Counted from the first letter of the stretch, positions 35,193 through 47,144 are shown. The stretch is 64,000 nt of DNA from Coprinus comatus (GCA_034638255.1 JAWPGT010000008.1:496001-560000); one strand, 5' to 3'. Made by a program: numbers and translations. The notes: a model not told the origin generated them from the sequence alone.

Positions 35193-36827
35193 GTAAGTTG
35201 AGTGTCACTCTCGAAACGTTGAGGGAGTTAACAAGCTGCAGGTATACTACAATACTATGTCCCCTGTTGTGGAAATACGAAACGTGCTTCAACGCAAAGC
35301 TTATGACAGCTTTAGTCGGTTCTCTGATGGTCGAGGGATAGTATGTTTTTTTCCTGTCGATGCTTTTCGTCTAGATCATAAAGCATTTCTATAGAATGAT
35401 ATCACACAACTTGATGCAGGACTTAGAGACTTTTCCTTGAAAGCCTTCCAAGAACGATTTGGCTTCGACTTCAACAAGAATCCACCTGACTCTCTCCTTG
35501 CCGAAGGAGCGGACTATGCCTATATTGCTCGAAATTGGAAGCTCTCTTATTTCGAGAATCCAAAAACTGATAAAGCCAGCATCAGTGATTATGTTGAGAA
35601 CCATATTTTCAGGTAAACCAATTGTTTCCTTGTGGCTAATACCTACACTCAATTATCGTGCTCCAGTGGCCTCAACATGACTCTACCATCTGTGAAAAGT
35701 AAGTGGTATAAAGACTTCGATTACCTTGATCTGTATTTTGAAGCCGAAACTCAGATTCAGCACTGGCAAACGCGGTTAGCGCATTTCAGAGTGCACTCCA
35801 ATCAGGGTCTGCCGACCAATGGTACATTTCTCCTGCTACGCACACCTACAAACCAGCCGATCCACTGCCAATCCTGTTCGTGAAAATACCTTACTTCTAT
35901 ACTTCAATCGCTCCGAGAAGGCGGCCAATGGAAAGCTAGTAACATTAGCATACATCTATATATTTACGGTGAGATATAACCCTTGTTAATAAAAGATGAA
36001 AGGTGAAAGGATGAAAATCTTATTCGTGTTTGTTCAGGTGTTCTACGAGATGCTTCCAGCAGAGGAGAGAGCAGTAAAGGCATTATTCGTGCTCCTCTGT
36101 AATAATCTCGCAGCACGGTTACAGGCGGAAGGCTCAAACCGACTCAGTGCTACATTCACAACACCTTCTGCAGACACAGTCTATCTGAAAGACCTATTAT
36201 TTGAATATTCGAAGCAAGAGTTCAAGCAGGGATTTAACTTTGATTATGCGGGAATAAACAGTAAACCACCTGACGCCAATAGTAACAGGATTGAGGCATT
36301 TCCTGAACTATTCCAGGTGAACCATGAGACTGTGACAGCTAAAGAGGTGGAGAATTGGCTTGATGCAGAAGTTTTCAGGTATCCAATACACTATCTTTTG
36401 TTACTATTAACATGCTTACCTCTTATATTAGGAAGGACAGTAGGACCTTTCCAGATTTTGCCAACAGTAAGTAGGAGGGAGCAACTATGAACTCAAATTT
36501 AATAGAACTTGAAACATAAATTACTGAGTCTCCGTTTCCAGATACCATTTGGGAAGAGATTCGGGACACGGCCCTTCAATGCATTACAGAATCATGCACG
36601 AGGCCGGATTGGTGGTTTCACACACGAGTGCAGAAAGTCTACAAGGATCCTGCAGGTGGTGTTGGAATCAAACAATATGCGATATATGTGTATGCGAAAG
36701 GTGTAATGGAACTTGAAGGTGTACGGGTCACTCGAACATTTGTGTACTACCTAGGGGTGAGTTTCGGCTTCCCTACTAGGGCTCCCCGTCTCTCATGCAT
36801 TATTAGGTGTTCTGCGGTTATGTTTGA
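34411..36827 (+). CDS. Unrecognised protein made of three copies of one domain
   Basis: I model 13 exons: 34411-34566, 34617-34867, 34927-34955, 35014-35192, 35242-35340, 35395-35612, 35667-35698, 35761-35879, 35921-35968, 36038-36378, 36432-36466, 36542-36756 and 36807-36827. Every junction keeps the frame, giving about 580 residues. Three diverged domains follow one another (205, 172 and about 203 residues). Shared landmarks are an F.F/Y.Y-type motif before PP (FGFDFNKNPPD, FNFDYAGINSKPPD, YGYKYSKNGYQCQPP), an (I/V)F(R/S) end before an intron, and a terminal aromatic strand (CYIYYMG, AYIYIFT, TFVYYLG). Each repeat has introns in the same phase order 2, 1, 0. No signal peptide, membrane segment or known catalytic motif is seen. 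The 41-nt intron 35880-35920 is unusually short and may instead hide a one-base frameshift. Function unknown. Confidence 0.65.
35242..35968 (+). repeat. Internal repeat 2 of the three-repeat gene
   Basis: Begins VYYNTMSPVV directly after a phase-0 intron. It contains FGFDFNKNPPD and AEGADYAYIARNWKL, ends one exon at NHIF, and closes with LAYIYIFT at a phase-0 intron. Its last third needs either a 41-nt intron or a one-base correction. Confidence 0.58.
36038..36827 (+). repeat. Internal repeat 3 of the three-repeat gene
   Basis: Begins VFYEMLPAEER after a phase-0 intron, contains FNFDYAGINSKPPD and LDAEVFR, and closes with VTRTFVYYLG. The final 7-codon exon reads VFCGYV and stops. It begins like the first residues of repeats 2 and 3, so the gene ends at the start of what would be a fourth copy. 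Confidence 0.62.
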
Positions 36828-37366
36828 TGCAAAGTAAACTCTTGAAGCTTCAGACATGTAAAGTACACAGGGAATAAGACTTTGGCGTTTTGTGTAATCC
36901 CTCTTGGAGTTCCTACCAAGTTGATTTTAGCGACTACATGACACGATTGATTCCCTCTAGCATCCCATCCCAAAAGGCAAAGAACAGAGTATCCGGTATC
37001 GAAAAAACACCGTCTCTTAGATATCGAAACTCGGCATCGATGGCATCGCGTCAATTTTGCAAACATGACCTACACGTAATGCTAAAAATAGCATCACCAC
37101 CAAATGAAACCAAGAATCACACCAGTCGTCAGTTATTGGGTCGATGAAATGGCTTTTTCGTCATAATTCGTTTACTTTCTTGATGATGCCAACAAGATCA
37201 AACAAAATTCAATCCATGTTTACATGTTCAAGATTTAATATTCAGTATACAAGCAACTATCACTTAGGATATAAGAATATCCTTCGACCGCAAATCCTTC
37301 TCACTAGGGAGTAAAACAAAATATCAGAGTCCAATAAACTGATAGAAAAAGTAGGAAACACGAACC
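36828..37366. other. Intergenic, no gene seen
   Basis: 3' flank of the three-repeat gene and of the convergent cerato-platanin gene. Open frames on both strands lack coding character. Confidence 0.5.
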
Positions 37367-37804
37367 TTACAAGCCACACTGGGCATTTGGGACACGTTGG
37401 TAACTGATACCAACACTTCCCGGGAATGTGTTCCTTGTATATCCAGTCAACTCTTCAACCGCCGGCCAGCTAGCAACAAAGCTACCAGGAGGACCGATAG
37501 GAGCTGAGTTAATGATGGTGAAAGTCCTAGTGACTTGAGTACCATCACGGTTGAAAGTGAGGTTGTAACAGGTTCCACAGTCGACATCATTAAACTCGGT
37601 AACGAGGAACGACCCAGTAATGAAAGGCCAGGTGGGAAAGGAACCGAAGGTTGGATGTCCTGGAATAGCGCAGGCGGTACCGGAGAGAGGACCATTACGG
37701 TTGTTGTACTGGTCATCATAGTTGAGAATAGCTTGCTGGGCAAGAGCAGGTGCTGCAGTGAGCGCTGCAGTAAGGAGGGCGAAGAAAGAAGAAGTGAATT
37801 GCAT
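37367..37804 (-). CDS. Cerato-platanin family secreted protein, copy 1
   Basis: A single exon of 145 residues. The signal peptide (MQFTSSFFALLTAALTAA, cut near ALAQ) precedes LNYDDQYNNRNGPLS, the typical start of mature cerato-platanins. Four Cys (GTAC, DCGTC, AQCGL) match the two conserved disulfides. FGSFPTWPFITGS corresponds to the family's FGSLPxFPxIGG block. Cerato-platanins are small expansin-like wall or surface proteins that bind chitin oligomers or loosen polymers, and in plant-associated fungi they can elicit plant defences. Nothing here shows which role applies. A TATA box lies about 85 bp upstream. A second copy is at 48,698-49,171. Confidence 0.85.
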   Translation of the reverse strand: MQFTSSFFALLTAALTAAPALAQQAILNYDDQYNNRNGPLSGTACAIPGHPTFGSFPTWPFITGSFLVTEFNDVDCGTCYNLTFNRDGTQVTRTFTIINSAPIGPPGSFVASWPAVEELTGYTRNTFPGSVGISYQRVPNAQCGL

Positions 37805-38992
37805 TGTGAAGTTGTAGCTGGTTTGGCTGGTTGTGAGAGAAGACTATTGGTGTCTGGCTGATGATATCTGGTCTTCCAACGTAGCTTTTATACCTTTTCA
37901 ACCTCCATAGGTCTACTACTTTTGTTACTTGCAACTGCTTATTTCGATTGTTCAAACACCGATATACACCATCATTATCATCGAACGGTAAGTAAAAAAT
38001 AAATGACCTACATTCCTGTACAACCCCATATTGTTTCCAAGAGCTTGGGCGGTATCCTTTGGAGGTAAGCCCTAAGAGATCATAATGATCATACGTGTTG
38101 AGTCCGAGTTGAGCCTGAGTTACATCTGTTTCTTCGGGTCCTTCAGGTTCCATCCATCCATTCTGCTCCTAATCCAATATCTTCTGAAAATATAGTAACA
38201 CATAAATTCGAGCGCATTCCTGCTTTCGATTTATGTCTAAATAAGCTACTTTGTAGGAATGAGCACTCACTCCATCTTTTTTTTTCTATTGTGGAACTCC
38301 ATTACAATCAAATCATCAAGCTATGAGTCTAAATATAGCATTTAAAGCCACCGAACATTTGCCGTGCCGTCGCTGGTTATTCTATTGTTCACAGCTGAAA
38401 GCCATCTCTGAGATCTGAGAGACCGGTAAGTCATGCCAAGCCATTATCTTATTAAGACTCTGCGGAAAGAACGGAGTCCGATGTCTTGTTGGAAATCCAA
38501 TTAAGTCACCGTAAACTGCGCGTTATCCATCTATAAGGATGTATATTGTAGATTCCGTCTCTCTCCAGGTAGTGAACACTGAGAAGGCGAAATGGTCCTA
38601 AAGAAAGCTGTCATGGAGCTCCCCCCAGTATATTGATGCCAGGTGGAGTAGTTTTCTTTGTACTGAGCATCCCCTAATGATTCATTGAGAGAAAAGTGCG
38701 AGACCGTGGTGCATTGTGTAGCTGTATGCAAGATTTAGAGCTAGGGAGAGTTCAACATTCTGTGTGGTAAGTAGGATGGCCGCAGTATTTGCCACTGCTT
38801 TTGCTTATTCATCTCAGTGAATTGCTCGAGGGAAAACAATAGTTACGCACCCCATCCTAACACACTATATAATCATCACATACTCATAAGACTCTGGGAA
38901 GAAAAGAAAAGGATTGCCAATGTAACAACATCAAATTCAAAGCAATCTCGAGGTGTGTCCTATACATACTTTATAATCAGTGGTAACCATAC
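37805..38992. other. Intergenic, cerato-platanin promoter and cyclin-like gene 3' flank
   Basis: A minus-strand frame from ATG 38153 begins with natural-looking sequence (MEPEGPEETDVTQAQLGLNT, then SSWKQYGVVQ) and then degrades. It could be a coding exon of a gene I cannot complete, or the last exon of the cyclin-like gene after a long intron. I do not call it. Confidence 0.4.
37886..37892 (-). promoter_or_regulatory. TATA box of cerato-platanin copy 1
   Basis: Read on the minus strand the site is aaggTATAAAAg, with its first base 88 bp upstream of the ATG. The same aaggtataaaa core is found before copy 2. Confidence 0.6.
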
Positions 38993-41642
38993 TTACTCTT
39001 CTGCTACATAATCCTTATTCTGATCCATCCAATCCAAACATTCTTTTAATTCCTCCTATACACGATATATAAAAAGTCCATCTCGATGATTTGTTAGTGA
39101 AACATTGTAACTCACATCAGAAACACCAATTACTCCTTGAATATCCCCAACAACACATTCAACCTCCTCTTCCGCCAATTTCGTCAAATGCATTGGAATT
39201 CTCGAGGGCTTCTGCTTCGACCTCACTTTAATATCTCCCTTCTCCTTCGTACGAACAAAATTAAAAAAGTTGTTCCAATCGGATTGGAAATAAAGTCTCT
39301 GTGTTAAGACAGAGACGATTGCCATTTTCAACGCTGCGGTAGTCAATGCAGACACTGAGAACCGGTAAACATCGGGCACTAATGGTGAGATGTGAGAATA
39401 TCAATATAGAAATATTCAGATGGGGTTCCGTAATGATCGATAAAAGAAAAAGAAAAAGGACCAACGGTAAAGTGAATTCAACAATATCCACCAAGTTTCC
39501 TTTTGTACTTGATTCCAGCCTCCTTCGAAAGCAACAAGTTTTCTCAATGACGGTAATGCAATCCAAGTTTGTTCAATAAACGGTTGTGGCGTTACCCCAA
39601 GTTCATATGAAAAGTTTGACAACATATGCCTCTGTGCGAGCTTTAGTAATATAGCATGGAATTAGCATAGATAGTGTTTCATCATCTATCAAAACCAAAC
39701 CTCTAAATCCGAGAATCCCATATTATGTGGTGATATGTCCATGTACTCAATTGCTTCAATAGGTGATAAAGGGTGTAAGAAATCTCTGTGAAACTGGAGA
39801 TAAATCAGCACGAGGAACCATTTAAATGAAATTGAACATACCTTCACACTGATAGCAAGACTTGCCAAAGTCATGTCCCAGGCTATGAGATCAGGAACTA
39901 AAGGGGTAGTGGATGTAGATGTAGCATTCCTACTGGTGCCCTCACAATTATCCTTCAAAGCTATCATATAAAAATACCTCAAAAACATCCAAACCGCATG
40001 AAACCTAGTCTCTGGTGAGGTAATCATCTGGTTAATTAAATTCAACCTTGACTTTCTGAACCGGCGTGGTAAATAAATTTCTGATGATGAATCAGACGAA
40101 AAAGAACTTCCAGAGCTACTACCCGAGCTTTCATCACCTCTTGGCAAATACTGAATATGATAGAACAAACGACAAGTCAGTTCGATGCGGGAATAAATTA
40201 ATATATAAAGTTCGAAGAACCTGGAGTAACCAGTCGACTCTCGCTTCTCTCACACCCCTTCCCATGCCAAGAAACATTTCCCACTGTTCCCCAGTTCCAA
40301 GAGACTTTCGTACTCCTTTAACCTCTATAGAGTTCAAAACACCGTCTTGTTCGTCGGAGATACCCAGACTGCGCATATAATCATGTTCCAACGTCCTCCC
40401 TTCCCTTTCTTTATACCTCCCAAGCTTTATCTTCGCCGACATCTCAGTACTGAGCGGAACCCTCGAAATGCATATGCTCGGCGGATCAATAATAGGAATG
40501 GAACTCAGATCATCGTTGTTTTGTGAAGGTTGAAATTGGTTCGGTGTAACAGGTTCGGTAGGGACGAAATTCTCGGAAATAATTTGTTGAGAGCGAAGTC
40601 TATCGTTATCGATACTAAGAGATGCGGCCTTACGAAGACTCGCAGTACGGCCACAATGCAAATCCCGGCGTTTTCCGAGTGGGGGAAGTATCTTTTTTTG
40701 CCGCTTCTGAGAAGGACACGGAGTTGTTTCTGTATCACTTGGGGACGAGTTATGTTAATCACTTTCATTCAACGACACAGGATAAAAATAAAAACGAGGG
40801 GGAGAAACGTACTCGCACTCCGGAAATCCTTCATCAAAATCCCTTTTATGTTTCCTCGAGGATTCTTTGGGAATCCGATCTTCTTCTGTCTCTTCAACGG
40901 GTTTGGTAGGATAAATCCCAAATCCATATACATCATTCGAAACAACATAATCATCATTGTTCACTACAAAAGTCCTCGTTCTCTTCAAACTATATTTCCT
41001 ACTCCCACGCTTTGAAGTCAACCCAACGCTGACACCGACACCAAGACTCCTAGGCCGACTATAAGGATTGAACACTTTCCTAGAATGTCTTGATTGTATA
41101 GCGGTTAATCCTCCTCCTCGGTCTTGATTCTTCTTAACAACTAATAACATAGCATACAATTTCCGAGAGAAAAGATCCATATTCATGTTCATACTATTAT
41201 TATCCAGGGATCGAGAAGCAGTTCCAGTTCCAGTTCCAGTTCCACTCTTTTCTTCAAGCAATTCCAATTGACAAACTTGATCTTCAGACTTTTCAAGGCT
41301 TTGTGTGTATGGTTGACAAGTAAATGCAGCAGTAGTATCAGGAGCAGAAGTGATAGCAGGAGCAGGAGAAGTATCCAAAGAAACCATACGCGAATCAACA
41401 AAATAAGAACCAGTTCCAGAAAAATCCGAACAAGGAGAAGAGGCCACCACCATATCTACAGTCACATTTCGATTCCGATTTCCATTAAGTTTGAACTTGA
41501 AATTATCTGCCAGGCCCACGATTTCATTTTTATGATCAGTTGTTGACATAGACCTAGACTCGGACATCGAGACATTATAGTCGAGAGCTAGGGTCGGAGA
41601 GCCAGCTCCAGACGAAGGTTTGGGAGGTGTTGTGGCTATCAT
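38993..41642 (-). CDS. Cyclin-like protein with long disordered N-terminus
   Basis: Start ATG 41642 (MIATTPPKPSSGAGSP). The first exon, 41642-40813, is Ser/Thr/Gly-rich. It is spliced to ETTPCPSQKRQKK and then a charged segment (RTLEHDYMRSLGIS). From about residue 440 the sequence becomes helical: FHAVWMFLRYFYMIALKD, PDLIAWDMTLASLAISVKFH, GFSDLEVAQRHMLSNFSYEL, TPQPFIEQTWIALPSLRKLV. These resemble the helices of a fungal cyclin box (DLIAWD...LALSVKFHRD type). The modelled stop is at 38993 after DWMDQNKDYVAEE, but the stop overlaps a strong GTAAGT, so a further exon is possible. If a cyclin, it would bind a CDK of the Pho85 or cell-cycle class. Exon joins at the first introns were checked and keep frame. 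Confidence 0.58.
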
Positions 41643-41989
41643 CGTTAATGATGCAGATGCTGAGAGTAATTGAGAGCCTGTCCAAGTAGATAGTCTTGAT
41701 TTTAAGACGCATATATCGACTAATTGTGTTACAAGCACGAGAGGGCAACAGGAAAAGTCAAAGTTGACGTTGACGTAGAAAGAAGAGTGTTGGCGTTTTT
41801 TTTTTGATGGTATTGGGTCGTAAATTGCCGAATCACAATTTCTGAGAATGAAATTAACCAATTAACCCTCTGTTCGTCCCAAGTTCTCATTCTCGTATCT
41901 ATCTATTAATCGTAGCCTACGTTGGTGGGGTTTCGCGATTACGAATACAATAAAACAAAAAACAAACTTTTCAATGCTCTAAGGCTTTA
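41643..41989. other. Intergenic between EMC1 and the cyclin-like gene
   Basis: 347 bp between the EMC1 stop and the downstream start codon on the same strand. It must hold the cyclin-like gene promoter. No further feature seen. Confidence 0.5.
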
Positions 41990-44900
41990 CTAAAAAAACC
42001 ACTTCGCATTCAACTTCTTCTCCCTGACAATTGGCCTAATAACACCAATAGCCACAGCCAATGCCACAACAGTCAAAACCAACTGTTGTTTATTAAATGT
42101 CTCGCTCAACAAATCAAAAGTACCCGAAGGTGATGTTCTTGTAAGGAACATATCCAATCCAAATGTGAAAACAAGTGATGTTGATTCTAGGAGTGATGGT
42201 GTTGTTATTATGCTTTGGGTATTCGCAACCTAGAGTAGATGCAGGTTTAGTTCTCTCTCTTTGAATTTCATAAAGGAGGAGGGAGGAGACCTACGTTGTA
42301 TTCATGCGAAAGAGCGAATTTCGGATTATTAGGAAGAACAGGATCATATTGAATAAGTCCCTCCTCCAATTCCTGGTTTGTTGGTTTATGGCGAGGACGG
42401 CGGGGATCCAAAATTGTTCTAGGATATGATTGAATCGTATTACTTTTCGTTGCAACTACATATGCATATAGCACGAACAAAAATCAGAACCAGCGCATAT
42501 ATCAAGCCAGAAGCAAAACAAAACTCACCAATAATATCTTTCATCGATATTCCAAACTTAGTTTTCGTAGTAGTTATAGTAGTAATACCCTGCCCAAAGA
42601 CAAAAGAATCTTCAAATATCTTAACCTGCGCCGACGAGTTCGAGTAACTTGATGTATCGGAGCTAAAAAGGAAAGAAAAGAGACCACAATGAGCAGTAGG
42701 TTCCAAGGTTAACCAAAAGAGAAAAACTCACCTTCTTGTCCTTTCATCAACCTCACCCTCATACATCTCAACACTAACCATCTTCCAGCCTCTTGCCTCC
42801 TCAACCGCAGCTTCTTCCGGATCATAATAATGATACACAAGCCAGTTCTCGGTCAAAACAGCTTTAACATCACACTTGGCTCCAACACCAGGTGCAGGTA
42901 AAGTTGCATGATACAAAACGCTACCCTTAACTCCATCGACGACATAAATTCCACAACTCGCCTTAACTTCCTTGAGGTCAGTTTGAGTTTCACCAACCAC
43001 TGCACTTCTAGAAACTCCACTGCCTTTTTGATTGGTAAGAACAACACTCATATGCGGATTGAGATATTTGTATAGCGTTGACCTATTTGCGAGGACCTTG
43101 CCGTAACTTGCGATGGGACCATTTATAGGACTAACAACTCCAACAATATCTTCATTTTCAGCGAATGAAAGACTCCAAACTGGGTGGGTAATAAATCGTT
43201 CTTCTTCACCATTCTTGACAATTTGCTGACCAATAAGTCTATGCTTTTTAATCGATTCACCATTCGAGGCAGATTTGACATCGACACTTGTTCGAAGAGA
43301 CAAGTAGAGTGAAGGTGCAACTTTAGCAACGATGTCGAGAGAGGCTGGGGTATCTGGGTATGTATGAACCTATGAAATGCTATCAGCGGCGAACATAAGG
43401 TCAAAAGTGTCAGCTCTTACTCGAAGATATTCGTCTAAGAATATCACTACTTTCTGATCCTGGTGTTCCAACAAGTACGATTCAACAATGGCTCCTTCAA
43501 CAGCACTGATTCCTTCGAGGACATCATCACGAGGGCTTGCTCCTGTTGCATCATCTCCAGTCACAGCGTCAATGTGGAAGACTACGGTATCAACCATTTT
43601 CTGCAAATTCATTAGCCATGATAACTACGTTGACTTTTAAACAATCGGAGCTCACGTTATCCGCTCTTCTCTGAGCAACCAAAACAACATCTGATCTTGA
43701 TCCTTTTCCTTTGTCGCCAACGCCCTCTCCATTGAGAACAAACAATTTTACTGGAACCACACGGCCACCAACTTGTGCTGCCCATCCTAATCCAAGCAAA
43801 CGTGTCCACACAACCTCTCCAGTTGCCGAATCAAGACCATACACCTTTCCGAACATGGTTGCCACAACAATAATCTGCCTAAAGCCAAATTCATCTCTTG
43901 TAGGCTCTCCGGTAAGTGAACCTTTTGTAGCGACGGAAATAGAAGTTCCAGTAGAGAATCGTTGGACGAAGTTAATAATATATGCGGGCAAATTCTGGTG
44001 TAGGAGGTTAGCTAACAAATTGCCATAGCCTAGAAATATATAAAATACCTGGAGATCTCCAATTTGACGAATGAGACGAGCAGTGAAGCCTTCACCATCA
44101 TGGTCACTAACAACTGCCTTTGGAGGAGGCAGCTCTACAAATCCAGAGATAATTGTAGCAGTCAACGCTTCATCCCTGTTCCACTGGACACCATTCTGAG
44201 CGATAAGTTGAACGGAGCCGGTAAACGTTGCCAGGATCATTTGATGAGCAAAACCCTCTTGAATTGCATTGACATTCAAACCAATATACGCAATGATACC
44301 GTGGTTTGCGGTATCGAAGTCGAAAGAGTTGACGCTAAGCTCTGACGTTCCAGAATAGATTTCTGCGACCATTTTCTATACCAGGTTTAGTATTTTGTGG
44401 GTAGGTTCATAAGAAGATTTACATACCCTGATATCATGAGACCAGTAGACTCGGGAAATATAACTTTTGCCATTCTCATCAACACTACCCGCATACAAGG
44501 ACTGTGGCCGGTCATCCGAATATGCCTGCAATAGTTGTCAATATATGTACATGAAGTATCTTTTGAACGCTCACAGAATCCACGAATTCGTAGGCACTCT
44601 TGATCCCATTCTCCGTCAGCTTGACAATTCTTGCTGTACCATCTTTCCTGATCGCAACAACCTGGCCATGAGCTGCAAGTCCAACGTCAATGAGCTGCGA
44701 GAATTCGGCATTCTTTACGGCAACTGGTTTTGCCTTCAAGGTAGGTTCAAGTGCCACATGTTTTAGTGCACCTTCTTCCAACCAGACGAGGCGGTGATGT
44801 TCAGCGTTGGGAAGTGAGATAGGGAGGAATGCTCCTATAGGGTCGGCAAGACTGGAAGGGATATTTGACAGAGTGATAAATTCGCCAGTCTCTGGGTTGA

Positions 44901-45695
44901 GTGTGGTTACGTGGATGGTGAAGGATGCGGTGGACTTGGCTATGCCGACGAGGTAGAGAGCAGAGGGAGTTAAGATGAGCTTCGAGGTGATTACCATAGA
45001 ACTGTAGAGCAGTGAGTAAGTTGTGTTGCATACACAGGATACGGATGTACCTGGCGTCTGGCATTTCGAATGACCATTTAGTTTCCCCGGTCTTTCCGTC
45101 GAGGCGAGAGAAGAGATATCCATTGGTCAGAGTAAAGATGTCGGTGGTATTCTTGCCGCCAAATATTACATGTTTTCCAAAGAAATGCGGTTCTGCGATA
45201 TGACCAAGGGCTGGAGGGTGTAGTTGCTTCTCCAGCAGGAGTGCACCAGTATGTATGTTGAAAGTACGAAGTGTAGCCCCACCAGGTCCAGAGAGCGATG
45301 CAACGACTACAACAAGGTTACTATAGGTTGCAACACAGATACGCTCAACATACCATCACCATGGGTATAGTATCCAGCTATCCTGTCCGCTGGCTCATAG
45401 ATAAACCTCCATACTGGACGTCGTCAGCCCAACGTCATAGACAGCATACTCGATATTCCTCACCGACGTGTCCATCCTCCGGGTCCAACGCCGCCAGCAC
45501 ATTGCTTGTCGTTGCCGTCAATATTACTTGTTTGCCTTGGGAACGGAGGAACGTCGGGGCAGTGACGATATTTCCTACAAGAGGTACCCCGACGAGTTGT
45601 TTGTACCAATCGACTACACCAACATCAGACTTATGGAGAGCATGGACCAGACACGAGTGAACAGCCAGTAGAAGCAGACAGAGGATTGACCGCAT
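41990..45695 (-). CDS. EMC1: ER membrane protein complex subunit 1 (EMC1)
   Basis: Start ATG 45695 with a signal peptide (MRSILCLLLLAVHSCLVHA). The mature N-terminus HKSDVGVVDWYKQLVG and the PQQ-like beta-propeller blades that follow (RSQGKQVILTATTSNVLAALD, GKTGETKWSFEMPD, VYGLDSATGEVVWTRLLG) are typical of the EMC1 lumenal region. The conserved EMC1 C-terminal part includes GPIASYGKVLANRSTLYKYLN, NWLVYHYYD, FGISMKDIIV-type sequence and RRPRHKPTNQELEEGLIQYDP. A single C-terminal membrane helix ends the protein with KLNAKWFF. EMC inserts tail-anchored and polytopic proteins into the ER membrane, and EMC1 forms much of its lumenal face. Several introns interrupt the gene and no frame break was seen. 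It diverges from the PP6 gene across 80 bp. Confidence 0.92.
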
Positions 45696-45775
45696 GGCAA
45701 CGTCGTCGTGGACGTTGAGGTCAGTGAGGAGTAATATTCGCACGGTGTGCTGTAATCTCTCTTCGTCCTGACCCA
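45696..45775. promoter_or_regulatory. 80-bp divergent gap between EMC1 and PP6 start codons
   Basis: ATG of EMC1 (minus) is at 45695 and ATG of the phosphatase (plus) at 45776. Both promoters must overlap in this gap or extend into the opposite transcription unit. No TATA box is evident. Confidence 0.55.
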
Positions 45776-47144
45776 ATGCCCGTGTTCAATCCCGACAAAT
45801 GGATTGCGCAGCTCATGAACTGCCAGCATCTCTCAGAGCCAGACATGAAGCTGTTGTGCGACCACGTTCGCGCCATTCTTCTCGAAGAGTCCAACATCCA
45901 ACCAGTCTCCAGCCCGGTCACCATCTGCGGCGACATCCACGGTCAATTCTGGGATCTTCTCGAGCTCCTTCGTAAGGGAGGCAACGTACCAGAGACGAGC
46001 TATATCTTCATGGCACGTAGTAGGTTTCTTTACGGGCAGACGACGGCTTTCCTGGGAGGCAGCTGACCCACTGGCTTCAGGGCGATTTTGTCGATCGCGG
46101 CCACTATAGCCTCGAGACCGTGTCCCTATTGTTCGCTTTGAAGGCAAGGTATGACCATCCACCGTGGCTTCGACCCTACCACGCTTACAAGAAGTCTAGG
46201 TATCCAAACAAGGTTACACTATTGCGCGGTAACCACGAAAGTCGACAGATAACACAGGTCTATGGCTTCTACGGTGCGCACCATACCCTACACCAGGCGG
46301 TCTGGTTGATTGAAATACAGCTTAGACGAATGCCAACAAAAATACGGCAGCGCAACGGTCTGGAAAGCCTGCTGTAGTGTATTTGACTACCTCAACCTTG
46401 CTGCTGTTTGTCTGCCACATCCTTCTGCACTTAATCTACTTCTGATTCAATCATCTAGATCATTGATGGCGAAACACTATGCGTCCATGGAGGTCTATCA
46501 CCAGACATTCGCACTCTAGACCAAATCCGTGTCTTGTCGCGTGCACAGGAGATTCCTCACGAAGGAGCATTTTGTGGTACGTACACCAATAATTAGAAGC
46601 CCGCAATGTTTGATCAATACTTTTTATTATAGATCTGATGTGGTCAGATCCGGATGACATTGACAACTGGGCTGTGAGTCCTCGGGGTGCTGGATGGTTA
46701 TTTGGTGGAAATATCACAAGAGAGGTATGATCTCTTTTGTTATCTCTTATCTCTTACGGCATTCATCTAGCTATATAGTTTAATCACACAAACTCTCTCA
46801 AGCTAATAGCTCGCGCACATCAACTAGTGCAGGAAGGGTACAAGTACATGTTCGACGAGCAACTAGTCACTGTTTGGTCCGCACCAAATTATTGCTATAG
46901 GTACGAATGGTTTATTTTCATAATAGATGTATTCTCAACCACATTACGCAGATGTGGCAATATGGCATCAATTATGACCATACATGAAGATGGATCGCGG
47001 ACATTTACTGTATACGATGCTGCAGAAGAGAATGACAGAGACAAAGGCAGGTCTGGTGGCAGAATGGTAGGGATTATCCATGTTTTATTCGGATATGTGA
47101 ACTTAACACATGTTGACCCACAGAATATGCCCTATTTTGTGTAA
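45776..47144 (+). CDS. PP6/Sit4-type serine/threonine phosphatase catalytic subunit
   Basis: Nine exons (45776-46012, 46081-46148, 46200-46273, 46326-46405, 46459-46576, 46633-46724, 46779-46900, 46952-47066, 47124-47144) give 308 residues, the usual length. The PPP motifs are complete: GDIHGQ at residues 52-57, GDFVDRG at 80-86, [28 protein letters not shown] and YCYRCGN. GDFVDRG, LLEESN...QPVS and [19 protein letters not shown] match PP6 (yeast Sit4, fission yeast Ppe1) better than PP2A or PP4. The C-terminus ends PYFV, where the family normally has YFL. Two metal ions and the six conserved ligands are expected. PP6 acts in cell-cycle and TOR-linked signalling with SAPS-type subunits. The first intron (46013-46080) begins with GC, not GT. 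Confidence 0.93.

Noticed and set aside
38040..38153. Minus-strand coding-like exon MEPEGPEETDV...
   Set aside because: I could not connect it in frame to any neighbour, and the frame upstream is closed by a stop. It is left as a note in the intergenic entry.
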